From NCBI GenBank assembly GCA_947478535.1, contig CANJXD010000318.1, positions 1 to 6,871 on the forward strand: a stretch of 6,871 nt of DNA, read 5' to 3'. Under the pieces are notes generated by a model, which made no database searches, was not told the origin of the DNA, and worked only from the letters and a program-made list of their open reading frames with translations. Origin of the DNA: Acetobacteraceae bacterium (GTDB taxonomy: Bacteria > Pseudomonadota > Alphaproteobacteria > Acetobacterales > Acetobacteraceae). Shown here piece by piece: positions 1-6,761 of the stretch. Numbering within the stretch: position 1 is the first letter of the stretch; each line of letters begins with the position of its first letter. The position numbers and the translations under genes are program-made.

Positions 1-1409
1 CCGTGGCGCAGGCGACTCGCAGCGTGCCGAGCTTCATCGGCACGCTACCGATGTCCGCCCGCGCCTTCCTGCAGAAGTACCCGGCGGAGACGCTGCGCCC
101 CGGCGACGTCATCATGTCCAACGATCCCTGGATCGGCACCGGCCACCTGCCCGACCTGACCATCGCCGCGCCGATCTTCCATGGCGGCAAGTTGGTCGGC
201 CTGGCCGGCGTCATCGCGCATATGTCCGATATCGGCGGCCGCCGACGCGCGCCCGACAATCGCGACATCTTCGAGGAGGGGCTGCAAATCCCCATCCTGA
301 AATGGCGCATCGCCGGCGAGCAGAACGAGACCCTCGCCGAGATGCTAGCGAAGAACGTGCGCGTGCCGGCCGAGGTGCTGGGCGACATCCACGCCATGGT
401 CGGCGCCACCGACAAGATGGGCCAGGGCGTCGGCGGCTTGCTCGGTGAATACGGCCTGCCGGACATGGAGGCGATCGGCGGCGAGATCATCGGCCGCTCC
501 GCGGCGGCCATGCGCGCCGCCATCGCGGCGGTGCCGGACGGCACCTACCGCGCCGAGACCATGATCGACAGCTTCGACAGCACGAAGCCGCTGAAGATGG
601 TCTGCACCATCACGGTGGAGGGCGAGACGCTGGCGGTGGACTACGCGGGCTCCTCGCCGCAGAACAACTCGCCGCTGAATTCGGTGCTCGGCTATACCCG
701 CGCCTATTCGATGTATGCGCTGAAATGCGCGCTGCTGCCGGACGTGCCGAACAACGAGGGCAACGTGCTACCGATCACCATCGACGCGCCCGATGGCAGC
801 TTCCTCAACCCGCGCTACCCCGCCGCGGTCGAGGCGCGCGCCACCGTCGGCCACTACACCACCTCCGCCATCCTCAACACGCTGGCACTCGCCTTGCCGG
901 ACCGCATCCCCGCGGAATCCGGCATCCCCCTGCACGGCTTCACCATCCGCGGCCAAATGGAGCGTGACGGCAGAAGAAAGCCCTTCGCGGCGATCTTCTT
1001 CTTCTCCGCCGGCTTCGGCGCCCGTCCTGGCGCGCCAGGCCCGGATGCGCTCAGCTTCCCCAGCAATGTCAACAACACCCCGATCGAGGTGCTGGAGTCC
1101 GTCCTGCCGGTGCGCGTGCTGGAAAAGACGCTGCGCGTCGGCTCCGGCGGTGCTGGTAAATACAAGGGCGGCGACGGGCAAAAGGTGCGGATGGAGATGA
1201 TCAATTCCGAGGGGGCCAATGTCGTCATCCTTTCGCAGCGCCTGCGCTACCCGCCGCTGGGCCGCCAGGGCGGCGCGAACGGCGCGCTGGAGCGCATCCT
1301 GCTGAACGGCGAACCGGTGGAAGGCGAACGTCCCTTCGAGCTGAAGCAGGGCGACGTCTTCACACTGGAGCTGCCGGGCGGCGGCGGCTTCGGCACGCCG
1401 GAGGTCTGA
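1..1409 (+). CDS. hyuB: Hydantoinase B/oxoprolinase family protein (5' partial)
   Basis: This is the C-terminal 468 codons or so of a HyuB-type subunit, the family that pairs with HyuA in ATP-dependent opening of hydantoins or 5-oxoproline and also includes acetone carboxylase-type subunits. The family signature is at residues 34-51 counted from the codon at position 3 (GDVIMSNDPW..GTGHLPD), where Asp and His are likely metal or active-site residues by family analogy. It is followed by AHMSDIGG, an internal DGTYRAE segment and the typical glycine-rich end PGGGGFG at residues 458-464. The frame is open to the left edge, and the GTG at position 3 is most likely an internal Val, since full-length relatives are roughly 550-600 residues and the N-terminal segment is missing. 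The stop overlaps the next start by one base (TGATG). A HyuA partner would be expected upstream, outside the window. The exact substrate is unknown. Confidence 0.93.
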   Translation, partial: VAQATRSVPSFIGTLPMSARAFLQKYPAETLRPGDVIMSNDPWIGTGHLPDLTIAAPIFHGGKLVGLAGVIAHMSDIGGRRRAPDNRDIFEEGLQIPILKWRIAGEQNETLAEMLAKNVRVPAEVLGDIHAMVGATDKMGQGVGGLLGEYGLPDMEAIGGEIIGRSAAAMRAAIAAVPDGTYRAETMIDSFDSTKPLKMVCTITVEGETLAVDYAGSSPQNNSPLNSVLGYTRAYSMYALKCALLPDVPNNEGNVLPITIDAPDGSFLNPRYPAAVEARATVGHYTTSAILNTLALALPDRIPAESGIPLHGFTIRGQMERDGRRKPFAAIFFFSAGFGARPGAPGPDALSFPSNVNNTPIEVLESVLPVRVLEKTLRVGSGGAGKYKGGDGQKVRMEMINSEGANVVILSQRLRYPPLGRQGGANGALERILLNGEPVEGERPFELKQGDVFTLELPGGGGFGTPEV

Positions 1410-1867
1410 TGGACGAGGCACCGCTGCCTGCCGCGCCCGCCCGTTTCGAGACCGCGGCGCTCGGCCTGGTTGTCGCGCTCACCTTGGGCGCGCTGGCGCT
1501 GTCCTTCCGCTATCCGCTGTCCGAGTATTTCCAGCCCGGGCCGGGTCTGTTCCCGGTGGTCACCTCGGGCCTTGCCGTTCTCTGCGCCGCCGCCGCTTTC
1601 GGCACGGCGCTGCTGGCCGGGCGCCACGCCGGCGCGGCCGGGGCGCCGATCGTCTGGCGTCGGCTGCTGGTCTATGTCGCAGTGGTTCTGTTCTGGCCGA
1701 TGGCCTTCGCCCCCGCCGGCTTCATCATCTCCAGTATCCTGGGCTTGGTGCTGCTGTTGCGCGCCGGCGAGGGCATGGGCTGGGTGCCGTCCGTGGGCTT
1801 CGCCGTAATCACTGTCGGCATTGGCTGGTTGCTGTTCGGCAAGTTGCTGGGCGTGCCGCTGCCATGA
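1409..1867 (+). CDS. tctB: Tripartite tricarboxylate transporter TctB family protein
   Basis: This is a 152-residue inner-membrane protein, the usual size of the small membrane subunit of TTT transporters. About four hydrophobic segments are visible (near residues 14-32, 48-70, 84-117 as a long double segment, and 124-147). The family motif GPGLFP lies between the first two segments, and the end, LFGKLLGVPLP, is typical of TctB. An upstream GGAGG (1400-1404) sits four bases before the ATG, and the start overlaps the preceding stop by one base. The stop overlaps the tctA start in an ATGA. The role of TctB is poorly defined in the family; it is needed with TctA for transport. Identification rests on size, topology, motif and position directly before tctA. 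Confidence 0.9.
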   Translation: MDEAPLPAAPARFETAALGLVVALTLGALALSFRYPLSEYFQPGPGLFPVVTSGLAVLCAAAAFGTALLAGRHAGAAGAPIVWRRLLVYVAVVLFWPMAFAPAGFIISSILGLVLLLRAGEGMGWVPSVGFAVITVGIGWLLFGKLLGVPLP

Positions 1868-3366
1868 TGGACGCGCTGGGCGGTCTGGCCGGCGGCTTCG
1901 CCGTCGCGCTGTCGGGATGGAACATCCTGTGGTGCCTGCTGGGCGCGGTGCTCGGCACGGCGGTGGGCGTGCTGCCCGGGCTCGGGCCGACCGCGACCAT
2001 CTCGCTGCTGCTGCCGATCAGCTATCGGCTGGACCCGACCTCCTCGCTCATCATGCTGTCGGGCATCTACTACGGCGCCATGTATGGCGGCTCCATTACC
2101 TCCATCCTGGTGAAAATCCCGGGCGAGGCGAGCTCCATCGTCACCTGCATCGACGGGCACGAGATGGCGCGGCGAGGACGCGCGGGGCCGGCGCTCGGCA
2201 TCAGTGCCTTCGGGTCCTTCATCGCCGGCATCGTGGCGACGCTCGGCGTGGCGTTGGCGGGGCCGCCCTTGGCCGGCGTCGCCATCGCCTTCGGGCCGGC
2301 GGAATACACCGCGCTGGTGCTGCTCGGCTTGGTTCTGGTGACGCAGATCGGCGACGGGTCGCGCACGCGGGCGATGCTGATGGCGGCCCTCGGCCTGTTC
2401 GCCAGCACCATCGGCCTCGACCCGATCAGCGGCACGCCGCGCTTCACCTTCGGCGTGGTGGAATTGCAGGATGGGCTGGACATCGCAGTGCTCGCCATGG
2501 GGCTGTTCGGCGTGGCTGAGGTGCTGACGCTGGCAGCCGGCAGCGACGAGAAGCAGGACCGCGTCGCCAGCCCGCGAGGCCTGCGCGCGCTGCTGCCAAC
2601 CCGGGAAGACTGGCAGGCCTCGGCAGCGCCGATCGCGCGGGGTTCCGTGCTCGGCTTCGTGCTGGGGCTGTTGCCGGGTGGCGGCGCGCTGATCTCCTCC
2701 TTCGCGGCCTATGTGATGGAGCGGCGGCTGGCCAAGGATCCGTCACGCTTCGGCCAGGGCGCCATCGAGGGTGTCGCCGGGCCGGAAAGCGCCAACAACG
2801 CCGCGGCGCAGGCCAGCTTCGTGCCGTTGCTGGCCCTGGGCATTCCCTCCAACGTCGTTATGGGCGTGATGGTCGGCGCACTGATGATCCAGGGTATCGC
2901 ACCCGGGCCGCTGCTGGCGGCGCAGCATCCCGAGCTGTTCTGGGGCGTCATCGCCTCCATGTTCATCGGCAACCTGATGCTGCTGGTGCTGAACATCCCG
3001 CTGCTGCCCGCCTTCGTGGCGCTGCTGCGGGTGCCGCAGCGCCTGCTGGCACCGCTGATCCTGCTGTTCTGCATCGTCGGCGCCTACAGCCTGCAGAACA
3101 GCGCCTTCGACGTCATGATGGTCGGAATCTTCGGCGTCCTGGGCTTCCTGATGCGCCTGGTGCGGCTGGACCCTGCGCCCTTCATGCTGGCCTTCGTCCT
3201 CGGCGAGCTTTTGGAAAAGTCGCTGCGGCAGGCGCTGCTGCTCGGCATGGGCAGCCCGAGGATTCTGTTCGAGAAGCCGATTTCCGCGGCCCTGCTGGCC
3301 TTCGCCGCGCTGGTGCTGCTGTGGCCCCTACTGAAGCTGCTGACCCCGAGGAAGAGAACCCCATGA
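1864..3366 (+). CDS. tctA: Tripartite tricarboxylate transporter large permease TctA
   Basis: This 500-residue polytopic inner-membrane protein is the ion-driven permease of a TTT system, taking substrate from the periplasmic Bug protein. Two family repeats are clear. The first has GVLPGLGP at residues 35-42, followed by the conserved YYGAMYGGSITSIL and KIPGEASS segments. The second has GLLPGGG at residues 268-274, followed by GVAGPESANNAA and LALGIPSN. These paired glycine/proline loops are the hallmark of TctA and probably line the transport path. About 12 hydrophobic segments are visible. Length is normal for the family. The start is an ATG overlapping the tctB stop in ATGA with no good Shine-Dalgarno, suggesting coupled translation; a second ATG follows immediately. 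The last bases form ATGA with the next gene. Confidence 0.96.
   Translation: MMDALGGLAGGFAVALSGWNILWCLLGAVLGTAVGVLPGLGPTATISLLLPISYRLDPTSSLIMLSGIYYGAMYGGSITSILVKIPGEASSIVTCIDGHEMARRGRAGPALGISAFGSFIAGIVATLGVALAGPPLAGVAIAFGPAEYTALVLLGLVLVTQIGDGSRTRAMLMAALGLFASTIGLDPISGTPRFTFGVVELQDGLDIAVLAMGLFGVAEVLTLAAGSDEKQDRVASPRGLRALLPTREDWQASAAPIARGSVLGFVLGLLPGGGALISSFAAYVMERRLAKDPSRFGQGAIEGVAGPESANNAAAQASFVPLLALGIPSNVVMGVMVGALMIQGIAPGPLLAAQHPELFWGVIASMFIGNLMLLVLNIPLLPAFVALLRVPQRLLAPLILLFCIVGAYSLQNSAFDVMMVGIFGVLGFLMRLVRLDPAPFMLAFVLGELLEKSLRQALLLGMGSPRILFEKPISAALLAFAALVLLWPLLKLLTPRKRTP
3348..3356 (+). promoter_or_regulatory. Ribosome binding site that sets the Bug protein start
   Basis: A GAGGAAGAG purine run inside the end of tctA lies six bases before the ATG at 3363 and nine before the adjacent ATG at 3366. 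It supports starting the binding protein here rather than at an upstream in-frame ATG at 3321, which would add 14 acidic residues in front of an otherwise perfect signal peptide. Confidence 0.7.
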
Positions 3367-4328
3367 TGCTGACCCGTCGTTCCGCGCTCGCCCTCGCCGG
3401 CAGCGCCCTGGCTGCCCCGGCCCTTGCCCAGGCTGCCTATCCTAACAAGCCGATCAACCTGATCATCCCCTTTACCCCCGGCGGCGGGTCGGACGTCACC
3501 GCACGCGCCTTGGCCAAGGCGGCCGAGGCCACTCTCGGCCAGCCGATCACCGTGGTGAACAAGCCCGCCGGCGGCGGCGCCCAGGCGATGCAGGAAGTCG
3601 CCCGCGCGGCGGCGGATGGCTACACGCTGGTGAACTCCACCGCGATCCTGTCCTCGATCGCGCCGATGATGCGGGAGGTGCCCTACAACCCCGCCACCGA
3701 CTTCACCTCCATCATGAACTACGGCGCCTTCAACACCTTCGTCGCCGTGCTGGCGGACAGCCCCTACCGGTCGCTGAGGGACCTGCTGGACTATGCCAAG
3801 GCCAATCCGCGGGCGATGACCGTGGGCGTCTCCGTCATCGGCGCCAGCTCGCATCTCGGCGTTGCGCGGCTGGCACAGGAGAGCAGCGCGCAGGTCACCT
3901 TCGTGCCCTTCGGCGGCGGCGCGCCGGCGATCACCGCGCTGTTGGGCAGGCACCTGACCTCGATCTGCGTCTCCGGCGAGGTCTTGCCCTTCGTCGCCAG
4001 TGGCCAGGTGCGGCTGCTCGCGACCTTGATGGGCCGGCGCGTGCCGACGCTGCCCGACGTCGCCTCGATTCGCGAGCTTGGCTTCAACTGGGATATGAAT
4101 TCCTGGCTCGGCATCGCCGCGCCGAAGAACCTGCCGGCGCCGATCCTGACGCGGCTGCAGGACGCCTTCCTCGGCGCCATGGACAATGCCGACTTCAAGC
4201 GCGTGATGGCCGATCTCGCCGTTGCCGAGCTGAAGCAGGACAGCGCCGCGGCGACCACCCAGGCCGCCAACGATCTGCGCGCCTTCGAGGCCTTGCTGCG
4301 CGAGCTGAAGCTCGGCCGCTTCGCCTGA
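3363..4328 (+). CDS. tctC: Tripartite tricarboxylate transporter substrate-binding protein (TctC/Bug family)
   Basis: This 321-residue periplasmic solute-binding protein is the substrate receptor for the TctAB permease encoded just upstream. It opens with a signal peptide of about 24 residues: twin arginines R5-R6, a hydrophobic Ala/Leu stretch, and a likely cleavage after ALAQA. The twin Arg makes Tat export possible. The mature protein begins AYPNKPI, as Bug proteins usually do, followed by the family marks IIPFTPGGGSDVTAR, a LGQPITVVNKP.GGG segment, and VARAAADGYTL. Later segments (FVPFGGGAPAITALLG, ASGQVRLLAT, LPDVASIRELGF) match the second lobe. Length is normal. The ATG overlaps the tctA stop in ATGA and has a ribosome binding site. 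The gene order B-A-C differs from the frequent C-B-A. The ligand cannot be predicted, as Bug proteins bind diverse carboxylates and amides. Confidence 0.95.
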   Translation: MMLTRRSALALAGSALAAPALAQAAYPNKPINLIIPFTPGGGSDVTARALAKAAEATLGQPITVVNKPAGGGAQAMQEVARAAADGYTLVNSTAILSSIAPMMREVPYNPATDFTSIMNYGAFNTFVAVLADSPYRSLRDLLDYAKANPRAMTVGVSVIGASSHLGVARLAQESSAQVTFVPFGGGAPAITALLGRHLTSICVSGEVLPFVASGQVRLLATLMGRRVPTLPDVASIRELGFNWDMNSWLGIAAPKNLPAPILTRLQDAFLGAMDNADFKRVMADLAVAELKQDSAAATTQAANDLRAFEALLRELKLGRFA

Positions 4329-4329
4329 C

Positions 4330-5922
4330 GTGACGCATGACGTGGTGGTCGTGGGGTCCGGCGCCGCCGGCCTGCGCGCCGCTATCGCGGCGGCTGAGGC
4401 AGGCGCCAAGGTGTGCGTGGTGACCAAGGGGTCGCTGCTCTATTCCGGCGCCTCCGCTTCGGCGAATTTTTCCTACTGCGCCGGCTTCGGGTATTTCGGC
4501 GCCGGGGACACGGCGGAAGCCTATGCCGCCGACATCGTGGCGAGCGGCCAGGGCCTCGCGGATCCCGTCCTGGCGTTGCGCCTGGCCGAGGAAGCCGGGC
4601 GCGAGGCCGATACGGTCGAAGGCTGGGGCTGCGCCTGGAGGCGGGGCCCAGACGGCCGCCACCAGACCGCGACCTTCGCGGGCCACAGCGTCCACCGCGC
4701 CATCCATGTCGGCCTTCGGACGGGCAAGGTGCTGATGGTGGCGCTCGGCCGCCGCGCCAAGACGCTGGGCGTCGAGGTGCGCGATCATTCCCTGGTACTC
4801 GAAATCCTGAAGGCGGAGGGCGCTGTCAACGGCCTGCTGCTGCTAGACCTGCGGCAGGGCGCGCTGAGCGTGCTGCCGGCGAAGACGGTGGTGCTGGCGG
4901 CCGGCGGCAACATCGCGATGTATGCCCAGCACAGCAATCCCGACGAGCTCACCGGCGACGGTCAAGCTTTGGCCCATGCGGCCGGCGCAACGCTGATCGA
5001 CCTGGAATTCATCCAGTCCTATCCGACTGTGCTGATCTCGCCGCCCGCCGCGCGCGGTCTGCACTATCCCACCGGCCGGCTGCTCGGCTTCGGCGCTCGA
5101 CTGCTGAACGGCAAACGGGAAGAATTCTTCCACAACTACGACAGCCTGCCGATCCAGCGGGCGACGCGCGATGCGCTGTCGCGCGCCATCGTGCTGGAAG
5201 CCGCCGCCGGCCGCGGCTCGCCGAATGGCGGCGCCTTCATTGATGCCAGCGCGGTGGCGCCGGAAACGCTGCGCGATGTGCATTTCGAAGGCTACTTCCG
5301 AGACCTGCAGGTGGATGTCGGCCACGACCTCGCGGAGATCGCGCCGACGCCGCATTTCACCCTCGGCGGCGCTCGCATCGACCGCGACGGTCGCACCGAC
5401 CTCCCTGGCCTGTTCGCCGCCGGCGAAGTCGCGGGCGGGCTGCACGGCGCCAACCGGCTGACGGGCGTCGCCTTACCGGATGCGCTGGTCTTCGGCGCTG
5501 CCGCCGGCCGTGCCGCCGCCGCAGCCGCGCGGCCGGTGCCGCAGCCCGTGCTGGCGGACAGTCCCTGGGCCGCCGCCGCCCTTCGCCCTGCGACCCCTGG
5601 TGCCCCGCATGTCGGCGAGGCCGCTGCGGCGCTGCGGGAGGCGATGCAGGCAGGCGCCGGGGTATTGAAGACGGCGGACGGCCTTACCGAGACGCTCCAC
5701 CGTCTGGACGCCGTCGAGGCGATGCTGCCGCATCTCGCCAGTCGTCAACCTGGCCTGCGGTTGAACTGGGAACTCGCCCGCATCCTCGAACTGCGCCACA
5801 TGCTCACGGCCGCGCGGCTGCATGCCCGGGCCGCACTGGCCCGCAGCGAATCCCGCGGCGCCCATCTGCGGCTGGATTTTCCGCGGGAGGACCCGGCCTG
5901 GTGCCGGCACCAGTACGCATGA
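4330..5922 (+). CDS. FAD-dependent oxidoreductase, fumarate reductase/succinate dehydrogenase flavoprotein family
   Basis: This 530-residue cytosolic flavoprotein should reduce or oxidise a carboxylate, passing electrons through FAD. The dinucleotide fold is at the N-terminus (VVVVGSGAAGLRAAIAAAEAG, split here as GxGxxG at residues 9-14 with basic K33 after the second strand). Further family blocks are VLAAGG, TGDGQALAHAAGA from residue 208, EFIQSYPT (226-233), TRDALSRAI with R280, HFTLGG from H342, and GLFAAGEVAGG..HGANRL (360-377) ending in LVFG. A helical C-terminal domain follows to residue 530. H342, R280 and R376 match substrate-site residues of the family, but the usual His of the QFHPT motif is Tyr231, and the His that attaches FAD covalently in SdhA/FrdA is absent. 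It starts with GTG one base after the tctC stop without a clear Shine-Dalgarno; the start is fixed by the fold beginning at residue 4. It could be a tricarballylate dehydrogenase-like enzyme, but this is unproven. Confidence 0.9.
   Translation: MTHDVVVVGSGAAGLRAAIAAAEAGAKVCVVTKGSLLYSGASASANFSYCAGFGYFGAGDTAEAYAADIVASGQGLADPVLALRLAEEAGREADTVEGWGCAWRRGPDGRHQTATFAGHSVHRAIHVGLRTGKVLMVALGRRAKTLGVEVRDHSLVLEILKAEGAVNGLLLLDLRQGALSVLPAKTVVLAAGGNIAMYAQHSNPDELTGDGQALAHAAGATLIDLEFIQSYPTVLISPPAARGLHYPTGRLLGFGARLLNGKREEFFHNYDSLPIQRATRDALSRAIVLEAAAGRGSPNGGAFIDASAVAPETLRDVHFEGYFRDLQVDVGHDLAEIAPTPHFTLGGARIDRDGRTDLPGLFAAGEVAGGLHGANRLTGVALPDALVFGAAAGRAAAAAARPVPQPVLADSPWAAAALRPATPGAPHVGEAAAALREAMQAGAGVLKTADGLTETLHRLDAVEAMLPHLASRQPGLRLNWELARILELRHMLTAARLHARAALARSESRGAHLRLDFPREDPAWCRHQYA
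5885..5891 (+). promoter_or_regulatory. Shine-Dalgarno-like GGGAGGA before the [2Fe-2S] gene
   Basis: This strong purine box within the end of the flavoprotein gene lies nine bases before an in-frame GTG at 5901 and 27 bases before the ATG at 5919. It makes GTG 5901 a genuine alternative start, adding six residues (MPAPVR) to the [2Fe-2S] protein. The ATG at 5919 has the ATGA overlap used elsewhere in this operon and gives a more typical N-terminus. Confidence 0.4.
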
Positions 5923-6233
5923 ACGTCACCGTCAGGCTTTGGCGCCAACCGCCGGATGCAGCCGCGGGCCGATGGGAGACATTCGTGGTTCCGCTTCCGC
6001 AGGGTGACCATGTGCTGAACCTGCTGGCCACCGTGCGCCGGCTGTCGGACCCTTCGCTTTGCTATCCAGACCATTTTTGCAAGATCGGGACCTGCGGGGC
6101 CTGCGCTCTTGTGGTCAACGGCAGGCCGTCGCTGGGTTGCCGTACGCTGGTGACCGGGACGAGCATCGAGCTCGGGCCGCCGCGAGGCCGGCGACTGCTC
6201 GCCGATCTCCTCGCCGAGGAGAGCGGCAGCTGA
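5919..6233 (+). CDS. Small [2Fe-2S] iron-sulfur protein, SdhB/FrdB N-terminal domain only
   Basis: This 104-residue protein equals just the ferredoxin-like N-terminal domain of succinate dehydrogenase/fumarate reductase iron-sulfur subunits. The beginning (MNVTVRLWRQ) has the SdhB-type first strand, and DPSLCYPDHFCKIGTCGAC is followed by NGRPSLGC. The cluster ligands are C54, C59, C62 and C74, spaced C-x4-C-G-A-C-x11-C exactly as in SdhB. The C-terminal domain carrying [4Fe-4S] and [3Fe-4S] clusters (complete SdhB is about 240-260 residues) is absent, and no cysteine-rich remnant appears in any forward frame between the stop and 6350. The ATG overlaps the flavoprotein stop in ATGA, so the two are probably made together as partner subunits, with this protein carrying electrons to or from the FAD. 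Its acceptor is unknown. GTG 5901 is a possible longer start. Confidence 0.85.
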   Translation: MNVTVRLWRQPPDAAAGRWETFVVPLPQGDHVLNLLATVRRLSDPSLCYPDHFCKIGTCGACALVVNGRPSLGCRTLVTGTSIELGPPRGRRLLADLLAEESGS

Positions 6234-6349
6234 GCTCCTCGCACAGGCCTGGGCCGCCGCGGGGTGGCGCCGCCAGGCACGCCCTTCGACGCCTCCACCT
6301 GATCGGCCGCAGGACCGTCGATGAATCACAAACCGGATCGGAGACGCCC
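6234..6349 (+). other. Intergenic gap after the operon
   Basis: These 116 bases separate the [2Fe-2S] gene from the broken second Bug gene. They hold an imperfect inverted repeat, GCCTGG at 6247-6252 against CCAGGC at 6273-6278, with inner GCC/GGC pairing possible. There is no T-run after it, so a rho-independent terminator is not supported. No convincing sigma70 promoter is visible. Confidence 0.4.
6340..6343 (+). promoter_or_regulatory. Ribosome binding site of the second Bug gene
   Basis: GGAG lies six bases before the ATG at 6350 and supports that start for the interrupted binding-protein gene. A frame open further upstream, back to 6059, overlaps the [2Fe-2S] gene and is an artefact. 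Confidence 0.55.
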
Positions 6350-6623
6350 ATGTTCACGCGACGCCTTGCCCTGACCGCACTGGGCGCAACAGCTGCCAAC
6401 CCATTCCTGGCGAGCACTGCGGCGCAGGCGCAGGCAGCCTACCCCGCCCGGCCGATCCGGATCATCATTCCCTTCGCTGCGGGCAGGCCCACGGATATCG
6501 TGGCACGCCTGATCGCGGACCGGACGACGGCACGCCTCGGCCAACCGGTGGTGATCAATGCGGGGCCCGGCGCCGGTGGTGCCATTGCCGCGGCAAGCCG
6601 TTGCGCGCGCAGCGCCTGACGGC
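6350..6623 (+). pseudogene. TctC/Bug family substrate-binding protein, frameshifted and truncated
   Basis: This is the N-terminal quarter of a second Bug protein. A signal peptide begins MFTRRLALTALG and ends near AAQAQA; the mature start AYPARPIRIIIPF and the blocks PTDIVARLIAD and RLGQPVVI follow. The uninterrupted frame stops at 6617-6619 after 89 residues, against about 320 in the family. Just before this, the sequence reads GCGGCAAGCCGTT near 6590-6602. Removing one base around 6594 gives the family sequence AEAVARAAPDG, so a +1 frameshift is present. Bug homology continues in the shifted frame only to the Gly codon at 6621-6623 and then ends where group II intron-associated sequence begins. 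It is a paralogue of the intact tctC, not a recent copy: signal peptides and cores differ widely. It is probably non-functional, and the missing part may lie beyond the inserted element. Confidence 0.85.
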
Positions 6624-6726
6624 CACCCTCGCGGATGGCAGCGCATGACTCGGGGTCGTCTTGGATGGCTAGCCCTTCAACGTGCGGCTCTTTCATTCGC
6701 TACCTCCTCCCGGTCTCCCGGCGCCC
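6624..6726 (-). mobile_element. Group II intron-associated leader-like sequence (remnant)
   Basis: Read on the minus strand, this stretch has a GGAGGAGGT box (6702-6710) shortly before an ATG at 6696-6694, then codons for MKEPHVEGLA, DDPESC and REGG. This pattern resembles a small hypothetical ORF that I recall from memory as commonly lying beside group II intron reverse transcriptase genes; I cannot confirm it by search. The resemblance ends close to 6624, where the antisense of the broken Bug gene begins, so the frame that continues to 6439 is a chance fusion. It sits directly downstream of the proposed intron 3' end, so it could be the intron's 3' exon or the start of a second, cut-off element arranged head to tail. 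Confidence 0.5.
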
Positions 6727-6731
6727 ATCCC

Positions 6732-6761
6732 GGTAGGGACGCCCGTTACCGGGCGCCCCCC
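6732..6761 (-). ncRNA. Group II intron domain VI hairpin with branch-point adenosine
   Basis: On the minus strand CGCCCG (6755-6750) pairs perfectly with CGGGCG (6745-6740) around a GTAA (GNRA) loop at 6749-6746. The stem extends by GGGG against TCCC. A TA interruption then carries the bulged A at 6734, and GG/CC pairs close the base. This is the expected form of domain VI, whose bulged A is the lariat branch nucleotide. Confidence 0.75.

Noticed and set aside
768..1421. Minus-strand open frame (217 codons) opposite hyuB
   Set aside because: It is antisense to conserved HyuB sequence and has no recognisable protein features; it is a GC-driven shadow frame.
3321..3362. Upstream ATG as start of the Bug protein
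   Set aside because: It would put 14 residues before a complete signal peptide and inside tctA; the ribosome binding site and the ATGA overlap favour 3363.
3084..4427. Long minus-strand open frame (447 codons) opposite tctA/tctC
   Set aside because: It lies antisense to the clearly recognised end of tctA, all of tctC and the start of the flavoprotein gene. Its product is low-complexity and rich in Arg/Gly/His, as expected from the reverse frame of GC-rich codons.
6247..6278. Inverted repeat as a rho-independent terminator
   Set aside because: The outer arms are only six base pairs, the inner pairing is interrupted and no T-run follows.
6059..6619. Plus-strand 186-codon ORF spanning the [2Fe-2S] gene and the Bug pseudogene
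   Set aside because: Its first part is a shifted frame of the [2Fe-2S] gene and the intergenic gap; only the part from 6350 encodes recognisable Bug sequence.
6439..6696. Minus-strand 85-codon ORF beginning MKEP
   Set aside because: Only the first 24 or so codons resemble an intron-associated leader; the rest is the antisense of the Bug pseudogene, so the full frame is a chance fusion.
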